In this document: positions 36,010 to 46,494 of the stretch, in pieces
How the letters are laid out: each line of letters begins with the position of its first letter
Numbering within the stretch: position 1 is the stretch's first letter
Assembly: GCA_013339765.2 (NCBI GenBank)
Contig: CM023451.1
Span: 150,591,623-150,655,622 of the forward strand
Source of the DNA: Haemaphysalis longicornis
Lineage: Eukaryota > Arthropoda > Arachnida > Ixodida > Ixodidae
Reading direction: 5' to 3'
Length of the DNA stretch: 64,000 nt
Notes under the pieces: generated by a model
Seen by the model: only the letters and a program-made list of their open reading frames with translations
What the model was told of the DNA's origin: nothing
Database searches by the model: none
Translations under genes and position numbers: made by a program

Positions 36010-36205
36010 CACTTTAAAAACGCCGCAGGTGGGGTTCCCCACAGCCAACAAGAACAGCCAATAGTCGTGACCAGGTGTGCGAATGAGAGTATTAGTCCAA
36101 TGGCATGCTGGGCTTCGTCATTCGCCAGCTTCGCACACTTGGTCATCCTTATTGGCCGTTTTGTGGCGTTGTTGTGAAGCCAACCTGCGGTCATTTCTTA
36201 GAGTG
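36010..36205. mobile_element. MITE with long terminal inverted repeats and TA target site
   Basis: The left end CACTTTAAAAACGCCGCAGG and the right end read inward, CACTCTAAGAAATGACCGCAGG-like, are homologous. The inverted match continues through ACAAGAACAGCCAATA / ACAAAACGGCCAATA and TGACCAGGTGTGCGAA / TGACCAAGTGTGCGAA, giving arms of about 75 bases around a 40-base centre. TA dinucleotides flank both ends (36008-36009, 36206-36207), as for Tc1/mariner-type MITEs. There is no coding capacity. Confidence 0.8.
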
Positions 36206-36486
36206 TACAACATCTCGACCGGTTGCCATTGTTAAAACAAGCCACGGACTCGACAAAACATGAAAAGGGGAGCCGAAAGAATTTTGACGGTTACTATTTT
36301 ATGGAGAAGGAGTAGAACGTAACCCAGGAACTATAAGCCGCCGGCCGTACAGGTGGTTGGGGCCACGCTTCAAACCAGGCGCTTTGCATGTTTTTCAACG
36401 GTGATAATCACTGCGCAGCGTGCAGCATACGCAGTGATTTTTTTGTAATCTACAAATTGGTTTTTATGGAAAAATACGCTTTGGGT

Positions 36487-36902
36487 TTCTCGCATTCGAA
36501 GCAAACTCACCGCAGCCTCCCACCACCACACTGGAGCCTCTCCAGAGAGGAAGCTACAACTTTTCGGCGTCTCCTGACAAATACCTATCCACATCCCACC
36601 CGCCTCTACCTCATCTTCCCCACCCAACAACCTTCCCTCTGCGCTTACTGTCACCAGCCTGGCACCCTCTACCATATACTATGGATGTGCCAACGAACTC
36701 CAGACTTGGCCCCACTTCCCAACCCCACCTTCGAGCAGTGGAGGGCTTCCCTGGCCAGCCTGGATCCGGATATCCAGCTTAAGCTGGTGACCCGAGCACG
36801 GACGGCCAGCTGAAGTCAAGGCATCCCGGACTAGGGACCCCTTCCATGGGGCGAGGTCACACATCAGCCTCTGCTGGATAAATAAAAAATATTTTATTCT
36901 CT
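36487..36902 (+). mobile_element. LINE 3' end (family C), C-terminal region intact in frame
   Basis: One open frame reads RSLPPPHWSLSREEATTFRR, TNTYPHPTRLYLIFP, CAYCHQPGTLYHILWMCQRT, FEQWRASLASLDPDIQLKLV and TRARTAS before a stop. CxxC followed by HILWMC is the C-terminal Cys/His box of LINE ORF2. The open frame extends 5' to 36388, but residues before about 36487 do not resemble the family, so this is a 5' truncation point. AATAAA occurs at 36880, and TTTATTCTCTCTC follows as a short (TC)n tail. Confidence 0.85.
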
Positions 36903-36904
36903 CT

Positions 36905-37960
36905 CTTGGATCCTCTTGGTTTATATTTTATTGGCTGTTCACTTACCTTAGCTTGGCTAGAGCGGGTTTGATTGTCCTTCCTCTTGTTCTTCTAGCGAAA
37001 ACACGGAATAAATAGAGAAATGAAGGCGTAAACTATCGTAGTCGTTCTTTCAGATCCTTGAGCACAGTTCAATGTAGAATTCGTCATGAAGTAAGCAATG
37101 CCTCTATAGAAGGAAAAAAAAAAAGGTGGCATGAATCCTTCGAAATGCTTGGTCATTTTTGAGCCTCCAGGATGCATTTTCTGAGAGTGTACGCTGCATT
37201 CCATACAGTGTCCTTATCGTCACGGGTTGAGTTTGGTGCAAAACTAAATAACACACATATCTTGTTAAAAAGACTCAACTCGTTCCTCGTGAGGAAAAAT
37301 ATTATGCTCCTAAAAAACCATGCTTAGGCTACGACAGCCTTGTTTAAAATAAATTAATATGGTATAAACACATTTCAGACTCTCTAGTCATTCAAATATT
37401 GTAATTTGTTGTTGTGGAAATATACTTTCGTAGGCCGTTGAAATGGACACAACAACAAGCATATCCACTATTTATTTGATATAAAAAGATGGTTTACCCG
37501 AAAAGTGAACTGCCCAATTTGTCTGATAATTCCGTCTTCGCATGCTCGAGGTATTGGTTGTACATCTACATCCCACCCAATACACCCTCGAATCGGATCA
37601 TATAGGCAGCACGTACCAGCGCTGAGAAAGTGATGCATTATAGCTAGGGCAGCATCTTTCATATATCCGATCAGCCGGCAGGCACATGCAGTCACCGTAG
37701 TGGCTGCGAGTCATCCATTCTGCTTTTCGGGGAAACCGCCGACACCTCTACAGCATACATGCAGGTATGCCGCCGATCTTCTTGATAACGGGTCAACGTT
37801 AAACGATATCAAGACGGTATGGAAGGGGAAACATTTTGGGCCATTCTACTTTGTGGACGTGGAAAACTAGCGAAGTTTCGAGACGCGCTACTCTCGCAAG
37901 GCCCCGAGACGTCGCTTTTGGTAGTAAGGCTCACCACGCTGCTCGTCTCCCGTGGCGTTC
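36905..37960. other. Unassigned stretch
   Basis: No supported gene. CTGAGAGTGTA at about 37181-37191 looks like an isolated MITE end related to 36010. Confidence 0.35.
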
Positions 37961-37963
37961 CAT

Positions 37964-38036
37964 ACCACGGCCGGACTCGACTCTCCTCCTCCCGCGCTCC
38001 AAGGGGAAGCGCGGGAGGAGGCGAGTCCGGTCGTGT
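37964..38036. repeat. GC-rich imperfect hairpin
   Basis: ACCACGGCCGGACTCG pairs with CGAGTCCGGTCGTGT, and CCTCCTCCCGCGCT pairs with AGCGCGGGAGGAGG, around a CCAAGGGGA-like loop. A 5-base bulge (ACTCT) lies on the left arm. Confidence 0.75.
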
Positions 38037-38335
38037 CCATACGTGGTCAGTACCTGTTCAGTCGCTAGCTGGAACCACTGCCTTCAATTCTGCGTTCGGC
38101 CAGAGACTGAAACGAGGCCCGTGACGCTTCCGTCAGTGCCGCGGAGGGCGTTGGGCAGCTCGGATTTGATGGTAGAACTCAGCCGTGCTAGAGCGGCGGC
38201 GTGCGCGCTTTTTGTCACAGCGTGAGCCACCGCTCTAGCCCGGCCGTTGGTAGAAGCAGCCATCGTCGCTCGGGAGGCCAAAGTCACCGGGGACCTTCCT
38301 CCCTCCATGAATTAGCCCTTAGGGCAACAAAAGTT

Positions 38336-38359
38336 GCTCTCTCTCTCTCTCTCTCTTCT

Positions 38360-38430
<71 letters not shown>

Positions 38431-38477
38431 CCGCTCTCTCTCCTCTCTCACCTCTCTCTCTCTCTCTCTCTCTCTCC
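38336..38477. repeat. (CT)n microsatellite, interrupted
   Basis: About 140 bases of CT dinucleotides with CTCC and TTCT interruptions. Frames reading Ser-Leu or Glu-Arg repeats here are artefacts. Confidence 0.95.
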
Positions 38478-38479
38478 GC

Positions 38480-39410
38480 GGCAGCGATCGGTTCGGTGGT
38501 GGTCAAAGCGTAGTCGGTTGCCCTTCCGTCAGCGCCGGGAAACCCACGAGGCGTCGTGCGGTGTATCGCCCGTCGTTTACAGTCTATACCAATTGACGGT
38601 ACGAGGCATTTCTTGGGTTTGGTCCGAAAGTAATAGGCTTTGCTTAAAAATTGTTTGAGCGGGCTCGATCCCATTCGTGATGTATGAAGCCTACTGGGCT
38701 GTGTGCTAATGCTGTTGAAATGTAGCTGCGTCTATAGAGCACGTGCAAGTACTTTCGCCTAAACCTTCCTCATCTGGGTAAAAACGCGAGTGTTCACGTT
38801 TTGCGGGTGGTACACAGTCTTAAAGTTCAGCGCCCGAGACAGCCAGCTGACCTCTTCTATAGATTTCCACTTGCCAGCTTAACACCTGTTCCGTGAATTT
38901 TGCGGCATGCTTATGTAAAGAAAAAAGAGCTTGGTGCATCACAGTGCAGGCCCGCGATCCGCTTTCCGCTTTCGGAAGACGCCTTGGGATCGATAGTGCT
39001 CGGGGGGGTCCCAGTGGGACCGTAATGTGCAAACCATGCCGCTCCTGCCGCAAGCGTGTTTGCGCTTTACATCAATTTTCTCTCGCAACAGCGATGCCAC
39101 GAAATCAGATCTTGTCTAGCTAACGGCAGAGAAATTTTGGGAAAAAAAACCAAGATTAGGAAGGCATGATCAAAGCTGCCACCGAAAAAATCACTCCTGC
39201 TTCTTCAGCCTATTTCCTCTACCAAAGCAACTGGGATGTAGGGAATAAAGCAAAAAGTGAAGAGAAAGCAGAACTGAAACATTCCCATTAGAAAACAAGT
39301 AAGCGAGCGAGTTATTCTCATGGCAATCAGAGAAACAACAGCCGCACAATTTGTGTCCCCGGCCTAGGATCTGGAGAGGGAAAACGTACGACAGGGTCCT
39401 CGATTTTTCC
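38480..39410. other. Unassigned stretch
   Basis: No supported gene. Confidence 0.35.
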
Positions 39411-39412
39411 GC

Positions 39413-39565
39413 TAGTCGCTAAATCAAATTACCGGCCGGGAAATCCACAGGGTGCAATCGGAAACGGGCTTGAACGTTATTGCTGCGCCCGCCACGGAGC
39501 TGTTCAACAGTTTGGGCCTGGCTCATTAATGCTGCAATCACAGCACACTTGCCTCATCCGTAGTG
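39413..39565 (+). repeat. Dispersed repeat, copy 2 (partner at 8671)
   Basis: Shares CGCTAAATCAAATTACCG and the later TTGCTGCGCCCGC, AACAGTTTGGGC and TGGCTCATTAATG blocks, in order, with 8671-8830. It is a non-coding interspersed repeat. Confidence 0.55.
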
Positions 39566-40589
39566 CTCTTTGTTTGAAATGGTGCCACCGGGATATCTCT
39601 GCACCTTTTCAGTACACTTGCAGGCTTGTTCAGAGTTTCATTTTTTATGTATTACTTTTACTTCAGTTGTCAAGGGACGCAAACTAATTATCGGAGGAAA
39701 AATTATATTGCGGTTTTTTCGTGGTTCGTAATTTTTTATGGCCGCTTTATGTCGTCTCTTTGTAGATGACTAACGGTAGTAAAAATGAATTTGCGAATCC
39801 TCAAGAGCAGGTGAACAAATGTCTACTTCCGCGATACACGGTTTCTGACAAAAAACAACCTAAGTAAGATGCTTGGCCACCTTGGCTAACCGCGGCCCTC
39901 TGCGGAGCTGGGCGGGCGAGTCACGTGTTGCGCCGCTGCGGTCAACTGAAATTCAAATCCAGCGCAGGGGCGAAACTGCTCGACGAAATATGAAAAGCTT
40001 TGCTGTTAAAGCAGGCCGAAGTGTTACGGTTGTTGCATTTCGTCTACGCCGCTGGTGCCGCCGGGTTTGCGTGCTACGGCAGGTATGTGATGGCACGCGA
40101 CTCTGGAAGCTCGTCACGGGCCGGCACTGATATTTGGGAACGCGGGGGTGTGCCTTTTACCGTATACCCAAAGGTAGTTGGAGTGTCGCCAAATTGGGGT
40201 CCGTCGCACTTCCGTTGGTTGCCATGGGGCAGCGGAAAGGGAGGCTATCCAGAGAGGCCTTGGCTAATCGAGCCTCGAGGCACGCGAGGCCTCAAGTAAA
40301 CAAGCCTACCGGGATATACGGCAATTGGTTAGACGCAGGAGAGGGCCCAGGCGTGTTTCGATCACCTGTCGGCGACGTGCCTCTGCACAAAAAGGACCGA
40401 GCACCTGTACAGCCCCGAGAAATACAGGTTTTTTCTCACTCCCGCTCGCGCAAACTCTATAAGGGCGTACAGAAAGCAAGTATGTTTGCAGATTAGGGAG
40501 GGAGCGGAGGCAGAGTGGCACAGAAGTGCGGACAAATCGACGCTTAGTTGTCGGGTGTTGCGAACACAATTTAGCCACCGGAACGGAGC

Positions 40590-41060
40590 GGGTCTGCGAT
40601 AACCATCCTGGGAGCGCACTGGGGAGCGAGGCTCGAGCAGGAGCACTACGTACAGGCGCCGCTTCGACAGTTAAAACAGCGTGCGGGCAGAGCTGTGCTG
40701 TGCTGAGCCTGCGGGGCCACCGAGGATACCATGGAGCACATAGTGATGCGGTGCCCGAGTGGGTTTTCCAGCCCGGTAGAAGGCGAGGCCCTACCACAGG
40801 CACTTGAAACAGTTGAGAATTTAGAACTGCGAAGGACGGGGTATGTGCAAGGGCAGGGAAAGGTGCGAGAAATGGATGACATTTTTAACTGCTGGAGAGA
40901 GAGTAAGGGGGAGAGAAAAAGTGCGTTCATAAAACTTATTAAGTGTGCTGCAAATAATTTGAATAAAACAGGCAAGTCGGAAGCGGACGGCCCACGCCCC
41001 ACTGCAAAGGGTGAGCATCTAATCACCACTACCACTATCATCATCATCATGATCATCACC
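40590..41060 (+). mobile_element. LINE 3' end (Cys/His region) with (ATC)n-like tail
   Basis: The plus-strand frame gives an RAGRAVLC remnant, then ATEDTMEHIVMRCPS. The next segments are EGEALPQALETVENLE, RRTGYVQGQGKVREMDDIFN and CWRESKGERKSAFI. C.CG-T-E-x-x-E-H-x-x-x-x-CP is the C-terminal Cys/His box of an RNase H LINE. The element ends in CACTACCACTATCATCATCA, an (ATC)-type tail. Sequence from about 40180 may also belong to it but is too decayed to assign. Confidence 0.65.
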
Positions 41061-41335
41061 GACGTCGTTGATTTCGTTCCATACAATGAACGGCTTCTTT
41101 GAAACTCCTTGAAAGGGTATGTATGCAAAAATGATGATCCTTATCTTCATCGCTGTCGTCGGCTAGCTCCCTCAAAGTAATGCTGCTGTTGTAAACATTT
41201 TATTCCGGAAAAAAAAAAAAACTACGCCTGCGAGTAGTAGTGGGTACGTAGGGAAGGGATTGAAGCTTGGAGTTCTTCAGAACTGAGGATTTCATCAGTA
41301 TTGTGAAGCTATATCAGTGAAGCAGTTCATCAATA

Positions 41336-41395
41336 TCGTCGTCGTCGGCGTCGTCGTCGTCGTCGTCGTCGTTTTCGTCATCACCGTCGTCGTGC
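41336..41395. repeat. (CGT)n microsatellite
   Basis: CGT trinucleotides with a few changes, directly upstream of the candidate coding start at 41399. Confidence 0.9.
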
Positions 41396-41398
41396 CTG

Positions 41399-41824
41399 AT
41401 GGATAAAGGCGACAGAGAAGAAACCGCTGCAACGGAGACCATACCTGAGGAAGCGTCGTGGAATGTCGAGGCTGGGTATACTGCAAGCGCAGCTACTAGT
41501 GTCGTGGATTCCAACCTGCCAAACCATGGACCCGGCTCAAATTAGCACCAGTCATGACAGCTGGCTGCGCAGAGTTCCAAGCCCTGCAGTCACAACACGC
41601 TTCACGCTGGGCTGCGCCGCCGTGATCTTGGCAATCACAGGCGTTTTATGGGACGCCAGCGAATGCGTCCCGTTTTGTGGTTCTCCAGAGAATGCTTTTT
41701 GTCCGAAATGCGAGAAAGCTACTCATGCACTGCGTGCACTTATTCGCACTGTACGTCATCATGACACAGTGACGTGGAAAATTTCTTCTGTCTCTCGACA
41801 TCCGCATAGTGAACGTGTCTGACG
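41399..41824 (+). pseudogene. Candidate broken start of a single-pass membrane protein
   Basis: An ATG at 41399 opens an acidic 48-codon frame (MDKGDREETAATETIPEEAS onward) ending in TAG at 41543-41545. The overlapping +1 frame then reads RFTLGCAAVILAITGVLWDA, a plausible membrane helix, followed by a Cys-rich stretch ECVPFCGSPENAFCPKCEKA and a stop at about 41822. An acidic tail, one helix and a Cys-rich ectodomain start suggest a type II membrane protein. Tick M13 (neprilysin-like) peptidases begin in this general way, but I see no diagnostic motif. It is broken by a frame shift unless an unseen intron joins the parts. The function is unknown. Confidence 0.3.
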
Positions 41825-41829
41825 TGAAT

Positions 41830-43010
41830 ATATTTCTCTACATTTGTTTCCCTATATGTTAAAAATTTCTAGGTGTAATGGAAATGAGACGTGAAACCCA
41901 ATCTGTTAACTTAATGGCGGATACGTTTTCTTCGAGCTTAAGTGTAACGGCTATTTTAAAAATAGTACAATGAAGAAGTGTATTGAACTTTCCAACTTTA
42001 ACGTACTCACTATGCTCCTATGTTTATTTAAATTCATCATGCAGTTTAAGTAAGAATATTACACACTGCTAAGCAAAGCCAGGTTTAATATGGACCAAAA
42101 AACAGCAATGATTACAGAAAAAGAATGCCCGCAAAATTGGTGAAATTCTGAACCCTTAAAGTAACCACGAAGAGCCCATAAATCCTGGTTTTGTTAAAAA
42201 ATACTAGCACTTGATAGCTCTCTCAACACCATTTCGAAGTTTTAGCTTCAGTCCATGATTTCGGCAACGAGAATAGGTCATAAATATTGTCCTAAATATT
42301 GTCATAAATATTAGCGCTACAAACCTACATAACGTACTGGCAACAACCGAGCAATGAATGTCCCCTCCACGCTACCATTCAACTGTTGCGATCCGGCGTA
42401 CCCAGAGGCACCCCTATCATTGCAGAATCGTGTTTATTGGCTATAAAATTGGCCGACGGCTGCATAAAACACAACTTCTCTTTGTGAACTCGTAGGAGTA
42501 GCGAGAACAGGGAGGATTGGAAATCCCGACTATATTATCCGTTTTTCTTATTGTCTAGCTCAATTGGCGGACTTTTCCGCTAAGCAATAGTGTGTATTAC
42601 CTGACATGACAATCTCTGCAATAAAGAAAACTTGCGTTTTGCCTTCACGGTTCGTTCTATCAGGCGCAAGTTTGCATTCTTGTACGCTCACTTGTTGTTG
42701 ATTGTAGAGCCCCTTTTCTTTTCAGTCAGTGTCGTGTTCCATGTAACATATTTTTTTACATAACTTCGAATTAAACGACACCTAATATTTGTGTTCGAAG
42801 AAAAATAGCAGTTTTGTAGGCTTATGTGCCGCCGAACTCAGAAAATTAAATAGCTCAAAATATCGGACGGAACAACTTACGGCGCTTGCAACGCAAATGC
42901 TCTCAGCAATGCAATGGTAGAAAGGGGGAAGGAGGTTATGCTCATGTCTTCTCGCCTTCTCAACAAAATCGAGCTCAGTTACTCAGTTACAGAACAGTAC
43001 TTTATTGTTT
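41830..43010. other. Unassigned AT-rich stretch
   Basis: No supported gene. At 42274-42312 there is a small triplication of TCATAAATATTG-like units. Confidence 0.4.
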
Positions 43011-43012
43011 GC

Positions 43013-43085
43013 AGCGGTGGCGTAGAGGTAGAGCATCCGCCTCGCGTGCAGACGAACCGTTGTTCGAATCCCGGTGCCGGACAAT
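43013..43085 (+). promoter_or_regulatory. tRNA-like sequence with Pol III A and B boxes at the RTE 5' end
   Basis: The A box TGGCGTAGAGG (43018-43028) fits the consensus fully. The B box TGTTCGAATCC (43061-43071) has one mismatch, and the spacing is that of a tRNA. The sequence GGTAGAGCATCCGCCTCGC followed by GTTCGAATCCCGGTGCCGG resembles a tRNA with an Ala-like anticodon arm. There is no CCA or clean acceptor pairing, so I call a tRNA-derived promoter or a SINE head rather than a working tRNA gene. Confidence 0.7.
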
Positions 43086-43420
43086 TCATGCTGGATTAAA
43101 AGAAATCCGAGCGTTGATGGAATAGCAGAATGAGGCTTGGGGTGCGGCCTGACCCCGGCGATCATCGCCGGTAACGTACTCTCTCACCAGAGCAGCATTG
43201 GCCACCCTGGTGTAGTTATGGCCACAACCTCCCATGAATACGCCAATTAACCCACGGCCCTCAGTCTCCAGTGGCTGCGAAGCAACTGACCACGGCGGCG
43301 GTCAGACCTGTGACGCAGCAGAGGGTGCTAACGATCCCTGGAGCCGGACAGACCGCCATTGGAATCTGAACCCTGGCAACGTGTAACACGAGAACTTGAT
43401 CTAGCGAAGCGAGTCTAGAG

Positions 43421-44017
43421 GTGTTGTTCGAGGAATTAGAGGGCATCAAATGGGATGTAATAGGGCCTAGTGAGGTTAGGAGGAGAGGTGAAGCCCTTAC
43501 TGTGCTGAAAAATGGATACGTCCTATGTTATTACCATGGTCTAGCGGACAGAAGAGATCTGGGAGTGGGATCTCTAGTCAATAAAAGCATAGCGGGCAAG
43601 ATAGACGAATATTATAGCATTAACGAAAGGGTAGCCGGTCTTGTAATTAGGTATAATAAGAGGTACAAACTCAAGGTGGTACAGGGCTATACGCCCACAT
43701 GCAGCCATGACGACCAGCTAGTTGAACGCATCTATGAAGATGCGTAATCGGCAATGGCAAAAGTAAAAACACAGTATACCGTAGTTATGGGATACTTCAA
43801 TGCTAAAGTAGGCAAGAAGCAAGCTGGCGACAAGGCAGCTGGTAACTATGGCCTGGGCGGTAGAAATAGCAGGGGGGACCAACTAGTCGAGTTCGCAGAA
43901 CGGAATAATCTACGCATAATGAACACCTTGTGCAAACGGGAGAGCAGGAAGGGCACATGGAGCAGCCCGAATGGGGAGCATAAAAATGAAATAGACTTCA
44001 TATTATTTATGCAATAA
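43421..44017 (+). pseudogene. RTE LINE endonuclease domain
   Basis: The frame from 43421 carries LFEELEGIKWDVIGPSEVRR, where SE is the Mg-binding Glu motif (usually LSEVR). It continues with YYHGLADRRDLGVG and VVQGYTPTCSHDDQLVE and stops at 43747. The frame from 43754 continues with VVMGYFNAKVGKKQAGDKAA and NEIDFIL. The conserved GDFNA box reads GYFNA, so a catalytic Asp is lost, and TAA separates the halves. The domain would have nicked target DNA for reverse transcription, but in this copy it is inactive. The upstream leader also carries in-frame stops. Confidence 0.85.
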
Positions 44018-44085
44018 CCGGGCCTCGTGCAGGATGTGGAAGTGCTCGGAAGGGTAAGGTGAAGTGACCTTCGTATGGTAAGATC

Positions 44086-45500
44086 TTGAATTATGCTAGA
44101 TTTGAGGAGGTCCTTAACAAGCTAGTACGTAAGAAGCCGATCAATGAGCTAACAGTAAGGCGTAAAGTTGAAGAATTCAGGATCGCGCTGCAGAACCGAT
44201 ATTCAGCTCTAACCAAGGTAGCAAAGTTTACGACACAGGAAGCCAGTGACAATCTTAAATGCATTATCACAGAGTATGCAGTAAAAGTAGGGGGCACGAT
44301 GGCTAGACAGGATAATAGTAAACTTTCTCAGGAGACGAAAGATCTAATTAAGAAACACCAAAGCATCCCAATCTCCACCGCAGCTGACAGAATAGAACTA
44401 GCGGAGCTTTCGAAGGTAGTTAATAAGCGCAAACCAGCTGACCTATGGAAGTGTAACATGGAGAGTATCGAATATGCTGTAAAGAACGCAGGCAGCCTGA
44501 AAGCAGCGAAGAGGCGTGTAGGCGTGGGGAAAAATCTGTGTGCACTTAAAGGCAAGCAAGGCAATGTCATCACAAATAGGGACAAAATAGTCATAGTAGC
44601 CGCGGAGTTCTCCAAGGACATCCAAAATAATGCCGAACGAGAAAGTGTTTCAGAGGAGATAGACATCCATCACACCAGTAACGACAGAAGAAGTGAGGAA
44701 AGCTTTGCAAGAAATGAAAGGGGCAAAGCACCCGCTTGAAGATCAGATAACAGCAGACCTCTTGAAGGATGGCGGTCAAAATGTACTAGTAAAACTGGCA
44801 AACCTGTACACGCAATGCGTAGTGACCGCGAGTGTACCATAATCTTGGAAGAACGCGAACATCCTCCTAATCCATAAGAAAGGTGACATGAAGGATTGAG
44901 AAATTACAGGCCGATCAGCTTACTATCAGTCATCTACAAGGTACCTACCAAGGTAATCACTAACCAGAATCTCTGCCACCTTCGATTTCAGTCAATATAA
45001 AGAACAACCAGGGTTTCGTAAAGGCTATTTAATAATGAACCATATTCACAGGATCAATCAGGTGATAGAGAATTGCGCGAAGTATACTGAACCACTATAT
45101 ATAGCCCTCATCGATTTTGAGAAAGCATTTGACTCGGTTGAAGCCTCAGCAGTCATTCAGGCATTACAGAAGCAGGGTGTAGCGAGCATTATGTCAAAAT
45201 ACTAGAGGATATTGGGTCCACAGCTACCATCATCCTCCATAAGGAGAACAGTAAAATACCTATAAGGAAGGGCGTCAGACAAGGAGACACAATCTCTCCA
45301 ATGTTATTCACAGCATGTTGCAAGAAGTATTCAGGACATTCGATTGGGAACAGGTGGGAGTAAGGGTTAATTGAGAATATCTCAGTAAGGGTTAATTGAG
45401 AATACGTTGATTTTCTAAGTAATTCGGGGGACGAATTGCAAAACATGCTTACCGCACTGGACAAAGAGAGCAGAACCGTGGTCCTGAAAATGATATGCAG
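44086..45500 (+). pseudogene. RTE LINE linker and reverse transcriptase domain
   Basis: A 217-codon frame (44086-44739) covers the EN-RT linker, for example RRKVEEFRIALQNRYSAL, KDLIKKHQ and LCALKGKQGNVITNRDKIV. Reverse transcriptase motifs follow across shifts: VRKALQEMKGAK and DQITADLLKDGG, NYRPISLLSVIYK, YIALIDFEKAFDSVE (motif A with both Asp) and GVRQGDTISPMLFTA (motif B). The catalytic F-A-D-D box (motif C) has become EYVDFLSNSG, so the enzyme is dead. A 25-base direct duplication (TAAGGGTTAATTGAGAATA at 45361 and 45386) sits at that point. Confidence 0.85.
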
Positions 45501-45562
45501 AAAACTAATGTAATGATAATAACCTTGGGAGAGCACAGCGGTTTGAGATAGGTGGCGAGGCA

Positions 45563-46105
45563 GTGGAAGTGGTAAGCGAATATATCTACTTAGGCCATGT
45601 TGTGACCCCAGATCCCAACCATGAGGCAGAAAGAATTCGAAAGATAAGCATGGGCTGGAGTGCATTCGGCCGGCATTTTCAGATAATGAATGGCAGCCTA
45701 CCATTGTCCCTGAAGAAGAAAGAGTATGACAGCTGCATCTTACATGTACTCACGTACGGGGCAGAAACTTGGAGGCTCACCAAATGGGTTCAAGTTAAAT
45801 TTAGGACGACTCAGCGAGCAATGGAACGGAAGAAGATAGACGTAACATTAAGGGACAAGAAGAGACCGGAGTGGGTCAGGCAATAAACGCGGGTTAAGGA
45901 CATATTAGTAGAAATTAGGAAGAAATGGACGTGGGCAGGGCATCTAATGCGAAGGGAAGATAACCGTTGGTCATTAGGGCAACAGAGTGCATCCCTAGAT
46001 AAGGAAAGCATGGCAGGAGACGGCAGAAAGGTTATTTGGGCAGATGAGATCAAGAAGTGTGCCGGGATAAATTTGTCGCAGTTAGCACAGGACCGGGGAA
46101 ATTGA
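45563..46105 (+). pseudogene. RTE LINE C-terminal segment
   Basis: Open frame VEVVSEYIYLGHVVTPD, HEAERIRKISMGWSAFGRHF, LKKKEYDSCILHVLTYGAET and then WVRQ with a stop. The same frame continues after the stop with KKWTWAGHLMRREDNRW and VIWADEIKKCAGINLSQLAQ. LTYGAETW and WAGHLMRR...RW.DEI...AG..W...AQDR are hallmarks of the RTE/BovB-type C-terminus. One in-frame stop at 45885 and a terminal stop near 46103 are seen. Confidence 0.85.
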
Positions 46106-46226
46106 GAATAATGGGAGAGGCGTTTGCCCGGCACTGGGCGGCGATAGGCTGGTGATTAGGATGATGATGATGACTTTATTGCTTCGTTAATTTTCCTGAC
46201 AGCTTACTGCTACAAAACCCCAACAG

Positions 46227-46491
46227 GTACCGCTACGTGTTTCATCCCAGCTTACTCATCCTCCATCCTCTGATGACAGTATCGGAGGAGCCAAAGCGCG
46301 GGTTTATCGTGAAGGAGAACAATACAGAGCCCATTCCGTCTGCGACGGGTTCGGCTTTGCCTGGAAGCGGAGGAGGCAACCACATCAACACCATCAATAC
46401 AAACACTGTACTACCCGCGTCAGGCAACTTAAAAACCATCCCGGAAGTACCGAGCTCATCTGAAGACGTCCCTCTTCCTGCACCCTTGTGA
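46227..46491 (+). CDS. Candidate terminal exon of an unrecognised gene
   Basis: CCCCAACAG at 46218-46226 can serve as a splice acceptor after a pyrimidine-rich run with TTAATTTTCC. The frame then gives YRYVFHPSLLILHPLMTV, SEEPKRGFIVKENNTEPIPS, a Gly/Asn/Thr-rich stretch and PEVPSSSEDVPLPAPL before TGA at 46489-46491. Codon use and composition look protein-like, and the tail would be hydrophilic and disordered, as at the cytosolic end of a membrane protein. No domain is recognised and no partner exon was found in the window, because the RTE element lies directly upstream and could be inside the intron. It could also be chance. Confidence 0.25.
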
Positions 46492-46494
46492 ACT

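Larger units (their letters stand above)
43013..46172 (+). mobile_element. RTE-like LINE, nearly full length but decayed
   Basis: A tRNA-like head (43013-43085) and a non-coding leader run into an apurinic-type endonuclease (43421-44017), a linker and reverse transcriptase (44086-45480), and a C-terminal segment (45563-46105). The element ends GGATGATGATGATGA at about 46157-46172. One EN-RT ORF with no RNase H and a short tandem-repeat tail is the architecture of the RTE clade. The EN and RT are broken by many stops and deletions. Unlike other LINEs in the window it is not strongly 5' truncated. Confidence 0.85.

Noticed and set aside
43013..43085. Functional tRNA gene
   Set aside because: The acceptor stem does not close cleanly and the sequence runs without a break into the RTE leader. 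A tRNA-derived promoter or SINE head fits better.
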